From the NCBI RefSeq assembly GCF_042651065.1, contig NZ_JBHSCH010000007.1:1-64000 (forward strand): DNA of 64,000 nucleotides. The letters are read 5' to 3'. The translations under genes and the position numbers were made by a program. This document shows positions 26,524 through 34,689 of this stretch, piece by piece; the stretch's first letter is position 1; the number at the start of each line of letters is the position of its first letter. The notes under the pieces were generated by a model. It did no database searches, was not told where the DNA came from, and was given only the letters and a program-made list of their open reading frames with translations. The stretch comes from Pseudoroseomonas aestuarii (lineage in GTDB: Bacteria; Pseudomonadota; Alphaproteobacteria; Acetobacterales; Acetobacteraceae).

Positions 26524-26572
26524 GGCGGGCGGGGGGTAGACTCCCCCCCGACGCCGCCCTTGGGACTCGCAC

Positions 26573-27337
26573 ATGACCAACCCCACCGCCTGCCTGCTCA
26601 TCATCGGCAACGAGGTGCTCTCGGGCCGCACCCAGGATGCCAACCTGAAGTTCATCGCCACAAAGCTCGGCGAGATCGGCATTCCGCTGCGCGAGGTGCG
26701 CGTCATCCCCGACGTGCCGGAGACGATCATCGGCACGGTGAACGAGGTGCGGGCGAAGTTCACCTATGTCTTCACCACGGGCGGCATCGGCCCGACGCAT
26801 GACGACATCACCGCCGAATGCATCGCCGCCGCCTTCGGCTTGCCGTGGGAGCCGCACCCGGAGGCATGGGCGCGGCTGGCCGCGCATTATGCGCGCCAGG
26901 ACCCGCCGGCCGAGTTCAACGCCGCGCGCCAGCGCATGGCCACCATGCCGCGCGGCGCCGCGCTGATCGACAACCCGGTCTCCGTCGCGCCCGGCTTCAT
27001 CATCGGCAATGTGCATGTGATGGCGGGGGTGCCGCGCATCATGCAGGCGATGTTCGAGGGGCTGGCGCCGAAGCTGGCCGGCGGCGTGCCGGTGCAGTCC
27101 CGCGCGGTGCACGCCGCCGGCATGCTGGAGGGCACCATCGCCGAGGGGCTGGGCGCCATCCAGGCGCGCTACCCCCAGCTCGATATCGGCTCCTACCCGT
27201 ATTACCGCCCGGAGGGGAACGGCGTGGCGCTGGTGGCCAAGGGCACCGACCTCGCGGAGGTGGAGGCCGCCACGGGCGAGATCACCACCTTCATCACCGA
27301 GCTGGGCTACGTGCCAGTGCAGGGCGAGCCGCGCTGA
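26573..27337 (+). CDS. CinA-like / molybdopterin-binding domain protein
   Basis: 254 residues with a MoCF (MoaB/MogA-like) domain: CLLIIGNEVLSGRTQDAN at the N-terminus and VFTTGGIGPTHDDITAECIA, the usual signatures. It matches the short form called competence/damage-inducible protein A, lacking the C-terminal CinA amidohydrolase domain. In full CinA the N-terminal domain is an ADP-ribose pyrophosphatase; activity here is unproven. The start follows the NUDIX gene by 50 bases, suggesting an operon of nucleotide-related functions. Confidence 0.87.
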   Translation: MTNPTACLLIIGNEVLSGRTQDANLKFIATKLGEIGIPLREVRVIPDVPETIIGTVNEVRAKFTYVFTTGGIGPTHDDITAECIAAAFGLPWEPHPEAWARLAAHYARQDPPAEFNAARQRMATMPRGAALIDNPVSVAPGFIIGNVHVMAGVPRIMQAMFEGLAPKLAGGVPVQSRAVHAAGMLEGTIAEGLGAIQARYPQLDIGSYPYYRPEGNGVALVAKGTDLAEVEAATGEITTFITELGYVPVQGEPR

Positions 27338-27345
27338 ACGAAAGG

Positions 27346-27391
27346 CCAGGGGAGAAGGAATTCTCCCCTGGAACCCCTCTTCTTTCTTTTG
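27346..27391. terminator. bidirectional terminator, GGAA-loop type (CinA-like / dehydrogenase)
   Basis: CCAGGGGAGAA (27346-27356) pairs with TTCTCCCCTGG (27361-27371) over 11 bp around a GGAA loop. The tract CTCTTCTTTCTTTT follows on the plus strand, and the minus-strand side also has a short T-run. It separates convergent genes. Confidence 0.85.
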
Positions 27392-28300
27392 TCAGTCAGG
27401 CTTGGCCACGCCGGAAAGCTCGGCCACCAGCTCCCCCAGCGCCGCCGAATCCATGCCCCCCCGCCCGCTGTTGACCAGCGCCTCCATCATCTGCGCGGCC
27501 AGCGCGGTGGAAGGCGCGAACACCCCGTGGTCCCGCGCGGCGCCGATCGCCAAGCGCATGTCCTTGCGCATCAGCTCGGCGCGAAAGCCGGGCTGCAGCG
27601 CGCCATCGAGGTAGCGCTTGGCATGCGCCTCCAGCACCGCCGAACGGGCGGAGCCGCCGAGCAGCGCCTGGCGCATCGCCTCCGGGTCCAGCCCCGCCTT
27701 GCGGCCCAGCGCCAGCGCCTCGAACACCGCCTGCATGGTGGCGGTGATGATGAGCTGGTTGGCCGACTTGCAGACCTGCCCGGCCCCGGCTGGGCCAAGA
27801 TGCGTGGCGCTGCGCCCCACCGCACCGAACACGGCGGCGGCGGCGTCGAAGGCCGCGCGGTCGCCGCCCACCATGCAGGTGAGGGTGCCGTCCCGCGCCC
27901 CGGCGGGGCCGCCGGAGACCGGGCTGTCCAGCAGGTGCGCGCCGCGCTCGGCCAGCAGCCGCGCGGCGAAGCCGGCGGCGGGGGCGGCGGCGATCGAGGA
28001 GAAGTCGATCACCACCGCGCCGGGGGCGAGGCCCTCCGCCACGCCGCCGGGGCCGAACAGCACGGCCTCCACATCCGGCGTGTCGGGCACGCAGAGGCCC
28101 ACGCAGGCGGCGCCGCGCGCCGCCCCGGCGGCATTCTCCGCCCAGTCCGCGCCCTGCGCCTCCAGCGCGGCCGCCTTGGCACGGCTGCGGTTGTGCACCG
28201 TGAGGGCGAAGCCGGCGCGGCGCAGGTTGGCGGCCATCGCCGCCCCCATGACGCCGAGCCCAATGAAGGCGACCGGGGCGGGCGGGGTGATCGGGGTCAT
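27392..28300 (-). CDS. 3-hydroxyisobutyrate dehydrogenase-family oxidoreductase
   Basis: 302 residues. The N-terminal Rossmann fold begins FIGLGVMGAAMAANLRRAG (GxGxxG). The substrate-binding segment DSPVSGGPAGARDGTLTCMVGG and the catalytic Lys in GQVCKSANQLI identify the beta-hydroxyacid dehydrogenase family (3-hydroxyisobutyrate, tartronate semialdehyde or related acids). The exact substrate is open. It is the last gene of a four-gene minus-strand group with a binding protein, an Ldh2-type dehydrogenase and an RraA-like aldolase, which suggests catabolism of a hydroxyacid. Confidence 0.88.
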   Translation of the reverse strand: MTPITPPAPVAFIGLGVMGAAMAANLRRAGFALTVHNRSRAKAAALEAQGADWAENAAGAARGAACVGLCVPDTPDVEAVLFGPGGVAEGLAPGAVVIDFSSIAAAPAAGFAARLLAERGAHLLDSPVSGGPAGARDGTLTCMVGGDRAAFDAAAAVFGAVGRSATHLGPAGAGQVCKSANQLIITATMQAVFEALALGRKAGLDPEAMRQALLGGSARSAVLEAHAKRYLDGALQPGFRAELMRKDMRLAIGAARDHGVFAPSTALAAQMMEALVNSGRGGMDSAALGELVAELSGVAKPD

Positions 28301-28317
28301 TCGCGCGTTCTCCTTGC

Positions 28318-29292
28318 TCAGCTTCGGCGCAGCGCGCCGCGGATGTCGTCCAGCAGCGTGTCCATGGCGCGCTGGAAGTCGGGGCCGCTGGCATAGCCGT
28401 CCGCCTCGCGGATGCGCTCCATGAAGCGGATCCAGGCGGGTGCCTTCATGCCCTCGCGGAAGCGGTCGTGGTGGTAGGTCACCATGGCGTCGGTCAGCCC
28501 GGCGGGGCCGATCCAGCCCTTCTGGTTGTCGGCCTGCACGTCCCAGCCCAGCTCGCGCAGCGTCGGCACATCGGGCCAGGCGGGGGAGCGCTCGGCGGAG
28601 GCGAGGGCGATCGGCACGATGTCGCCCGAGGCGGCGAGCCCGCCCAGCTCGTCGGACGCCTGCACGCCGAGGTCGATCTCGCCCGAGAGCAGGGCCTGCG
28701 CCACCGGGCCGCCGCCGGTATAGGGCACGTGCAGGAACTCCACCGCCGCGCGCCGCTCCAGCAGCAGGAACAGCGAGTGGGAGAGGGTGCCGGCGCCGGC
28801 CGAGCCGTGCGTGATGCGGCCGGGCTCGGCCTTGGCCGCCGCCATCACCTGCCGCATGTCGGAGAAGCGGCCGCCCTTGCCGCGCACGCAGATGAAATGG
28901 CCGTTGCGCGTCAGGCGGATGACGGCGCGGAAGGATGTCTTGGGGTCGTAGGGCACCTCGCGGTGGGCGGGGATGGAGGTGCTCTCGCTGCCGCCGGCCA
29001 GCAGCAGGGTGTGGCCGTCCGGCGCCGCGCGGGCGACGAAATCGGCGGCGAGCGCGCCGCCGGCGCCGGGGCGGTTCACCACCACCAGCGGCTGCGGGTA
29101 GAGCGGCGCGCAGGCCTCGGCGATGGTGCGGGCGATGATGTCGCTGCCGCCGCCGGGCGCGAAGCCGGCGATGAGCTGCACCGGGCGCGTGGGCTGCCAG
29201 CCGGAGGCCTGGGCGGCGGCGGCGCGGGGGCGCAGCAGGGCGGGGGCGGCGAGCAGGCCGGCCATCAGGGCGCGGCGAGGCATCCTGGACAT
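28318..29292 (-). CDS. TctC-type (tripartite tricarboxylate transporter) solute-binding protein
   Basis: 324 residues with an export signal (PRRALMAGLLAAPALLRPRAAAA, with a twin-arginine-like start). The mature protein has family hallmarks: RPVQLIAGFAPGGGSDIIAR, VVNRPGAGGALAADFVARAAPDGHTLLLA and VPTLRELGWDVQ. These periplasmic proteins deliver carboxylates to TctAB permeases. No tctA or tctB is nearby, as is common for the many orphan TctC genes in such bacteria. Its place in a hydroxyacid catabolic group suggests the ligand is the substrate of the neighbouring enzymes. Confidence 0.93.
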   Translation of the reverse strand: MSRMPRRALMAGLLAAPALLRPRAAAAQASGWQPTRPVQLIAGFAPGGGSDIIARTIAEACAPLYPQPLVVVNRPGAGGALAADFVARAAPDGHTLLLAGGSESTSIPAHREVPYDPKTSFRAVIRLTRNGHFICVRGKGGRFSDMRQVMAAAKAEPGRITHGSAGAGTLSHSLFLLLERRAAVEFLHVPYTGGGPVAQALLSGEIDLGVQASDELGGLAASGDIVPIALASAERSPAWPDVPTLRELGWDVQADNQKGWIGPAGLTDAMVTYHHDRFREGMKAPAWIRFMERIREADGYASGPDFQRAMDTLLDDIRGALRRS

Positions 29293-29382
29293 GTGGACAT
29301 TCTCCCGGTGGTTCTTGCGCAGAGCGGCCGTGTCTTCACGGTCCGCAGCGGGGCGCGGCGGCGGTGCCGCGCCCCGGCAGTG

Positions 29383-30480
29383 TCAGGCCAGCACGTAACC
29401 GGCGCCGCAGCGGGCGCAGATCTCCCGCACATGGCGGTCCAGCGTCTCCGGCACGGGGATGCCGGCGGCGCCGCGAGCGGCGTGCTCGGCATCCTCCGGC
29501 TCGCCGGGGATCAGCACGGGGCGCCCCGGCATGGCGGGGGGCGTCGCTCGCATCGTCTCCAGCAGCGTGCCGAGATCGGCCTCGAATTCCTCCGGCGGGC
29601 GAAAGGCGGCGGGGTCGATGGCCAGGAAGAAATGGCCGATATTGTCCGGCTCCCCCGGCTTCGCTGTGCGGTTGCGCAGCACGGAGAGGGCGCCGCCGGT
29701 CAGCGTGCCGGCCAGGATCTGCACCATCAGCCCCAGGCCGTAGCCCTTGTGGCCGCCGGTGGCCTCGTCGCCGCCGAGCGGGGTCAGGCCGCCCTCGGCC
29801 CGCCTGAAGAGATAGGCCATGCCCTCGGCGGCGTCGGTGACGGGGCGACCCTCGCCATCCACCACCCAGCCTTCCGGCATCGGCTTGCCGTTGAGGTCGT
29901 AGACCTTGACCTTGTTGCCGGCCACCGTGCTGCTCGACATGTCCAGCACGAAGGCCGGCCGGCCATCGGCCGGCGCGGCGAGGGCGATGGGGTTGGTGCC
30001 GAGCATCGGCTGCGCACCGCGCGTCGGTACCACCAGCACGCTGCGCGCCGTGGTCATCACCAGGCCGATGACGCCGCGCTTCGCCGCCAGCCGGGCGTAG
30101 TAGCCGGCGGCGCCGAAATGGTGCGAGTTGAACACCCCCACCGCGCCGATGCCGCCCGCCCGCGCCTGCTCCACGGCCAGCTCCATCGCCATGACGGCGA
30201 CGGGATGGCCGAGCCCGGCGCCGCCATCGACCAGCGCGGTGGCGGCATTGCGCCGCACCACGCGCGGCCGCGCCGCGAGGTCGAGCTGTCCGGCGTTGCG
30301 CATCGTCTCGTACATCATCAGCATCGACAGGCCGTGCGAGTCGATGCCCATGAGGTCGGTCTCCACCATGGCCTCGGCCGTGGTGGCGGCCAGCACAGGG
30401 TCCATGCCCCAGGCCAGCAGGATGTTCAGGATCTGCCGGTGGACGCGCTCCGCCGGCACCTGCGCCACGGGCGTGGCCAT
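29383..30480 (-). CDS. Ldh2-family malate / L-lactate-type dehydrogenase
   Basis: 365 residues of the NAD(P)-dependent Ldh2/MDH2 family, unrelated to the classical LDH/MDH fold. Typical segments are ETDLMGIDSHGLSML at the N-terminus, HHFGAAGYYARLAAKRGVIG, MLGTNPIALAAPADGRPAFVLDMSSS and GGHKGYGLGLMVQILAG. Members oxidise malate, sulfolactate, ureidoglycolate or similar 2-hydroxyacids. It is 11 bases downstream of the RraA-like gene and is probably co-transcribed with it. Confidence 0.9.
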   Translation of the reverse strand: MATPVAQVPAERVHRQILNILLAWGMDPVLAATTAEAMVETDLMGIDSHGLSMLMMYETMRNAGQLDLAARPRVVRRNAATALVDGGAGLGHPVAVMAMELAVEQARAGGIGAVGVFNSHHFGAAGYYARLAAKRGVIGLVMTTARSVLVVPTRGAQPMLGTNPIALAAPADGRPAFVLDMSSSTVAGNKVKVYDLNGKPMPEGWVVDGEGRPVTDAAEGMAYLFRRAEGGLTPLGGDEATGGHKGYGLGLMVQILAGTLTGGALSVLRNRTAKPGEPDNIGHFFLAIDPAAFRPPEEFEADLGTLLETMRATPPAMPGRPVLIPGEPEDAEHAARGAAGIPVPETLDRHVREICARCGAGYVLA

Positions 30481-30491
30481 GTTCCCCGTCC

Positions 30492-31169
30492 TCAGCGCGT
30501 GATGGCGAAGCCCTTGGCGGCCAGGGTCTGCTCCACCCAGGCGCGGTCCCAGCCGGCGCCGCGGATGGCGGCGGTGGTGGCCGCCTCCTTCGCCGCATGG
30601 CCCTCGGCCGCCGCGATCACCGCCTCCGCCGCCTCGCGGGGCACGACGACGACGCCATCCTCGTCGGCCGCGATCAGGTCGCCGGGGGCGACCACCAGCC
30701 CGCCGCAGGCGATGGGGTAGCCGATCTCGCCCGGCCCTTCCTTGTGCGGCCCCGCCGGGGTGGCGCCGAGCGCCCAGACGCCGAGGTCGAGCTGCGCCAG
30801 CTCCTTGATGTCGCGCACCGCGCCATCGACCACCAGCGCGCCGACGCGGCGGCTGACAGCGTGGCTGGCCATCAGGTCGCCGGCCACGGCGATGGAGAGG
30901 TCGCCGCCGCCGTCGCAGACGATGACATCGCCCGGCTGGGCGAGGTCGATGGCGCGGTGCAGCAGCAGGTTGTCGCCGGGGCGGACGCGCACGGTCAGCG
31001 CCGGGCCGACCAGGGCGCGGCGCCCGCCATAGGCCTTGAAGCCGCCGCGCATGGCCTGCATCCGGTTCATGACATCGCCGATATTGGCGACGGGCAGCTT
31101 CGCCGCCCGGTCGATCAGCGCGGGCGCGACGCGGGTGAACTGCTCGGCGATGCGCAGGCCAATGGCCAT
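30492..31169 (-). CDS. RraA-like protein / 4-hydroxy-4-methyl-2-oxoglutarate aldolase family
   Basis: 225 residues from the ATG at 31169, chosen for the GGAGGA sequence just before it; a longer frame to 31271 lacks support. It has RPGDNLLLHRAIDLAQPGDV, GGDLSIAVAGDLMASHA and GALVVDGAVRDIKEL, the core of the RraA / HMG-aldolase fold with the metal- and pyruvate-binding Arg-Asp pair. Next to catabolic dehydrogenases, an aldolase splitting a 4-hydroxy-2-oxoacid to pyruvate is more likely than the RNase E regulator role of E. coli RraA. It is the first gene of the group. Confidence 0.87.
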   Translation of the reverse strand: MAIGLRIAEQFTRVAPALIDRAAKLPVANIGDVMNRMQAMRGGFKAYGGRRALVGPALTVRVRPGDNLLLHRAIDLAQPGDVIVCDGGGDLSIAVAGDLMASHAVSRRVGALVVDGAVRDIKELAQLDLGVWALGATPAGPHKEGPGEIGYPIACGGLVVAPGDLIAADEDGVVVVPREAAEAVIAAAEGHAAKEAATTAAIRGAGWDRAWVEQTLAAKGFAITR

Positions 31170-31324
31170 CCTGGAAGTCCTCCGGTGGGGTGTGTCTCTT
31201 TGGGCGGGCGGGCGGGGCCTGCCAGCGGGCCGGCAGGGTGGCACGGGCTGTTCACTGTCTGCAATCCCCACTCATCCGATGACCGGCTTGCCGGATGTCC
31301 GGCGTGCCGGCCTTTGCGGGGCTT

Positions 31325-32341
31325 TCAGGCCTCGTCCGGGCCGAGGAAGCGCGCCAGGCGCACGGCGGTGTGGCCGCGCATGGTGCGCGGGCTTGGCATC
31401 ACCAGCAGGCAGTCATCATGCGGCGTGCGGATCTCGGTCTCGCCATCCAGCGCCAGCAGCGTGTTGCGGTGGGGGATGACGGCGCCGCCCCGGAACGGCG
31501 CGACGAAGCTGAAATTGTGCGTGCCGGCGACGACCGTGCGCGTCACCCGCGCCAGGCGTGGCGGGGCGGCAGCGGGCAGGGCGGGGGGCAGGTCCAGCGT
31601 GCCGGTCTCGCGCAGCAGGGCGCTGGCGCAGCCCTCCAGCGTGGCCAGCGTCGCCGCCTCCCAGTGCTGGCCGCCTTCCACCAGCAGCGCGGTGCGCTGC
31701 CCCTCCGGCGTGCTGAAGCCGCTGTGGTCGATCAGCCGCAGGCCGGTGTTGTGGCCCTGGTCGGCCACCACCAGCGGCGGCACGCCGAGCCGCCGGCCCA
31801 GCACCTGCCCGCGCGGCGTGGTGCCGCAGAGGATCAGCGGGTCGGAAGGCCAGAGCATGCTGTGCAGGTCCAGCAGCACATCGACGCTCTCCACCAGCGG
31901 CAGCAGCTCCCGCGCGCGCTGCAGCTCGGCGCTCTGGCGCGGGCCGTTCAGCACGCGGCCGCACCAGACGCGGTTCATGTCCTCGTCGATGTAGCGGCTG
32001 AGGGTGGGGTCGGCGGGGTCGAAGCGGGCGAAGGCGCGCAGATTGGCGAAGACGAAGGTGAGCCGCCCGCGCGCCGGCCGCAGCCCCCGTGCCAGCCAGC
32101 GCGACAGCAGCAGCGCGCCGGCGATCTCGTTGCCATGGATCAGGCTGACCAGCGCCACATGCGGGCCGGGCTCGGCGGCGGTGAAGCTCCACACCCCCGG
32201 CAGCAGGTTGCCCGCCAGCCAGGGGCGCAGATCCGGGACCGGCAGCTCCACCGGGAAGTGCGGCAGGAAGGGCCGGTCCGCGCTGCCGCTCACCCTGCGG
32301 CACCCCGCGGGGCAGGCGGCGCGACCTCCCAGCCAGGGCAC
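31325..32341 (-). CDS. succinylglutamate desuccinylase / aspartoacylase-family deacylase
   Basis: 338 residues from a GTG at 32341; a second GTG at 32293 would remove 16 poorly conserved residues and is an alternative. The zinc carboxypeptidase-like fold shows the metal ligands HGNE in SLIHGNEIAGALLL and the His in DLHSMLWPSDP, with NLRAFARFDP, DEDMNRVW and a catalytic-type Glu in LLVEGGQHWE. Such enzymes remove acyl groups from amino acids. The substrate is unknown; amide or N-acyl amino acids fit. Confidence 0.85.
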   Translation of the reverse strand: MPWLGGRAACPAGCRRVSGSADRPFLPHFPVELPVPDLRPWLAGNLLPGVWSFTAAEPGPHVALVSLIHGNEIAGALLLSRWLARGLRPARGRLTFVFANLRAFARFDPADPTLSRYIDEDMNRVWCGRVLNGPRQSAELQRARELLPLVESVDVLLDLHSMLWPSDPLILCGTTPRGQVLGRRLGVPPLVVADQGHNTGLRLIDHSGFSTPEGQRTALLVEGGQHWEAATLATLEGCASALLRETGTLDLPPALPAAAPPRLARVTRTVVAGTHNFSFVAPFRGGAVIPHRNTLLALDGETEIRTPHDDCLLVMPSPRTMRGHTAVRLARFLGPDEA

Positions 32342-32479
32342 GGCCCCGGCGCCTGCATGGATGCTTGCACCCTCGTCCCCCTGAATCTGTCTCCCGCACG
32401 CACTCTATACGCAGGTGCGGGATGGGCAACCGGGCGGGGGCGTGGCGCTTGCGGCGAGGCGGCCCGGCCGGGAGCCGCC

Positions 32480-33253
32480 CTAGCCGGGGCGGGCCTCCCG
32501 CCGCGCCTGGCCGACCAGCTGGCGCAGCGTCGGCAGGTCCACCGCGCCGGGCACCAGCGTGTCGCCGATCACCAGCGCCGGCGTGCCCTGGATCGAGAGC
32601 GCCTGCGCCAGCGCCACGTTGCGCTGCAGCCGCGCCTGGATGGCGGGGTCCTCCATGTCGCGCTTCAGCCGGGGCCAGTCCAGGCCCAGCTTCTCGGCCT
32701 CCGCCTTCAGCGCCGCCTCGGTGGGCTCGCCGCGCAGCCGCATCAGCGCGTCCTGCAGCGCGGCGTACTTGCCCTGGCGCTGCGCCGCCAGCAGGGCGCG
32801 GCTGGCCACCACGCTGGCCGGGCCGAGGATCGGCAGGTCCTTCATCACCACGCGAAGCTGCCGGTCCTCGGCCAGCAGGGCCTGCATCGTCGGGTGCAGC
32901 GCCTTGCAGTAGCCGCAGCGCGCGTCGAAGAACTCGACGATGGTGAGGTCGCCCTGCGGGTTGCCCTTCACCGGGTCCGCCGGGTCTCGCAGCAGGGCGG
33001 CGGCCTCGGCGCGGATGGCCTCGCGCTGGGCGCCGGCGCGGTCCTGCTGCTCGGCCTGCTCCAGCGCCCCGAAGGCGTCGCGCAGGATGGAGGGGTCGCG
33101 CTTCAGCGCCTCGCGCAGGATCTCCACCACCTCGCCGCGCTGCTCGGGGGTGAGGGGCTGCGCCACGGCGGGCGGCGCCATGAGGACCGGCAACAGGGCC
33201 AGGGCCAGGAGGCGGGGAGAGAGGCGGGGGGCGAGGCGGGTCGTCAGGGTCAC
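32480..33253 (-). CDS. DsbA-family thiol oxidoreductase
   Basis: 257 residues with a Sec signal peptide (to about residue 31, PPAVAQP). An N-terminal helical extension (about 35-90) precedes the thioredoxin-like domain, with the CGYC active site in FFDARCGYCKALHP (about 112-115) and the cis-Pro loop IQGTPALVIGD. It would act in the periplasm on disulfides, like the DsbA / BdbD / Com1-type proteins of alphaproteobacteria. The next gene upstream, an M48 protease, ends 6 bases before its start, so the two are co-transcribed; both act on exported proteins. Confidence 0.92.
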   Translation of the reverse strand: MTLTTRLAPRLSPRLLALALLPVLMAPPAVAQPLTPEQRGEVVEILREALKRDPSILRDAFGALEQAEQQDRAGAQREAIRAEAAALLRDPADPVKGNPQGDLTIVEFFDARCGYCKALHPTMQALLAEDRQLRVVMKDLPILGPASVVASRALLAAQRQGKYAALQDALMRLRGEPTEAALKAEAEKLGLDWPRLKRDMEDPAIQARLQRNVALAQALSIQGTPALVIGDTLVPGAVDLPTLRQLVGQARREARPG

Positions 33254-33258
33254 GCGGC

Positions 33259-34689
33259 TTATCGTCTCCGTCGTTCGTTCTCGCGCTCGGCGGCGCGCTG
33301 CTCGGGGGTCAGGTTGTCGCGCCGCGCGGCGTTGCGCAGGTCGGCGGCGCGCAGCCGGGCGGGGCCGGGGGGCAGCGCCTCCTCGGCGCGGCGGGCCAGG
33401 AAGCGGGCGGCGGGGAAATCCTCCTCCAGCATCGCCTCCTCCGCCAGGGCCAGGTCGGCCAGCGGCATCTGGCCGAGCCGGCCGCGGGCGATGCCGAGCT
33501 GCCGCCAGGTGAAGGCGGAGTCGCGGTCGAGCGCCAGGCTCGCCTCCAGCTCGGCCACGGCGGGCGGCAGTAGGGCCGGGTCGCCCAACTCGATCATCAC
33601 CCGCGCATGGGCGGTGCGGATCAGCGGCTCGGCGGGAGCGAGGCGGGCGGCGGCGGCGTAGGCGGGCAGCGCCTCGGCGGCGCGGTGGCCCTCGAACAGC
33701 ACCTGCCCCTTCATCTCGTGCAGCCAGGGATTGCCCGGCTGCGCGGCCAGCAGCGACTCCAGCCCGGCCACGGCCTCGGCGATGCGGCCGGCGCGGAACG
33801 CCATGATGGCGCGGGCATAGCGCGCCGGCGCGCCCGAATCCTCCGCCGGGTATTGCCGCAGCACCCGCTGCGGCGGGTCGAGGAAGCCGTGCAGCTTGGC
33901 CTTCGCCATGGCGAAGGCACCCTCCAGCGCCGCCGGCATCAGCGCCGGGGTGCTGCGGCTGCGGCGCATCTGCTCGCGCACGAATTCCAGCCGGTCCTGC
34001 GAGAGCGGGTGGGTGCGGAAATACGGGTCCTGCCGGCCGACGGCGAGCAGCTCCTGGTCCAGCAGCCGCTCCAGCAGGCGCTCCAGCCCGGCGGCGGACC
34101 AGCCCACCGTCTCCAGGTAGTGCAGCCCGGCCTGGTCGGCCGCCTGCTCCTGCCCGCGGGTGAAGGCGAAGAGCCCGCCCATGGCGCTGCTCTGCCCGCC
34201 CAGGGCGATGGCACCGAAGGCGCCGCCCTGGCCGGTGGCCACCGCCGCCCCGGCGCCGAGCAGCATGGCGGCGACGGAGCGGATCGTCGCCATCCGCATC
34301 TCCTCCGGCAGCCGCGCGAGGTGCCCGCCGGCGATGTGGCCGGTCTCGTGCGCCAGCACCCCGGCCAGCTCGGCGGCCGACCCGGCCTGCAGGATGAGCC
34401 CCGTGTGGATGAACATGCGGTTGCCGGTGGTGACGAAGGCGTTTATGGCGCGGTTCTGGATGAGGGTGATGTCCACCCGGCCAGGGTCGATCCCGGCGGC
34501 GCGGAACAGGGGGTTGGCGAAGCCGCGGACCATGCGTTCGGTCTCGGCGTCGCGGATCACCACCACGCCCCGCCCGCCCTCTCTTCCGCCCTGGGCCGCA
34601 GCGGCCCCGGGAACCAGCACCGGAGTGAAGAACGCCAGCATGAGCAGCAGCGCGCGGAACGGGGCCAGCAGCTTTCCCATGCCGGCCAT
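33259..34689 (-). CDS. M48-family zinc metalloprotease with TPR repeats (BepA-like)
   Basis: 476 residues from the ATG at 34689 (a further ATG at 34680 is possible). A signal peptide (to about residue 35, PGAAAAQGG) exports it. The protease domain has VLAHETGHIAGGHLAR (HExxH zinc motif) and the third ligand in GQEQAADQAGLHYLE. The C-terminal half has TPR-like repeats (for example GNPWLHEMKGQVLFEGHRAAEA). The layout matches BepA/YfgC, which checks outer-membrane protein assembly. It runs with the DsbA-like gene and starts head to head with the next gene, their 5' ends overlapping by about 10 bases. Confidence 0.93.
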   Translation of the reverse strand: MAGMGKLLAPFRALLLMLAFFTPVLVPGAAAAQGGREGGRGVVVIRDAETERMVRGFANPLFRAAGIDPGRVDITLIQNRAINAFVTTGNRMFIHTGLILQAGSAAELAGVLAHETGHIAGGHLARLPEEMRMATIRSVAAMLLGAGAAVATGQGGAFGAIALGGQSSAMGGLFAFTRGQEQAADQAGLHYLETVGWSAAGLERLLERLLDQELLAVGRQDPYFRTHPLSQDRLEFVREQMRRSRSTPALMPAALEGAFAMAKAKLHGFLDPPQRVLRQYPAEDSGAPARYARAIMAFRAGRIAEAVAGLESLLAAQPGNPWLHEMKGQVLFEGHRAAEALPAYAAAARLAPAEPLIRTAHARVMIELGDPALLPPAVAELEASLALDRDSAFTWRQLGIARGRLGQMPLADLALAEEAMLEEDFPAARFLARRAEEALPPGPARLRAADLRNAARRDNLTPEQRAAERENERRRR

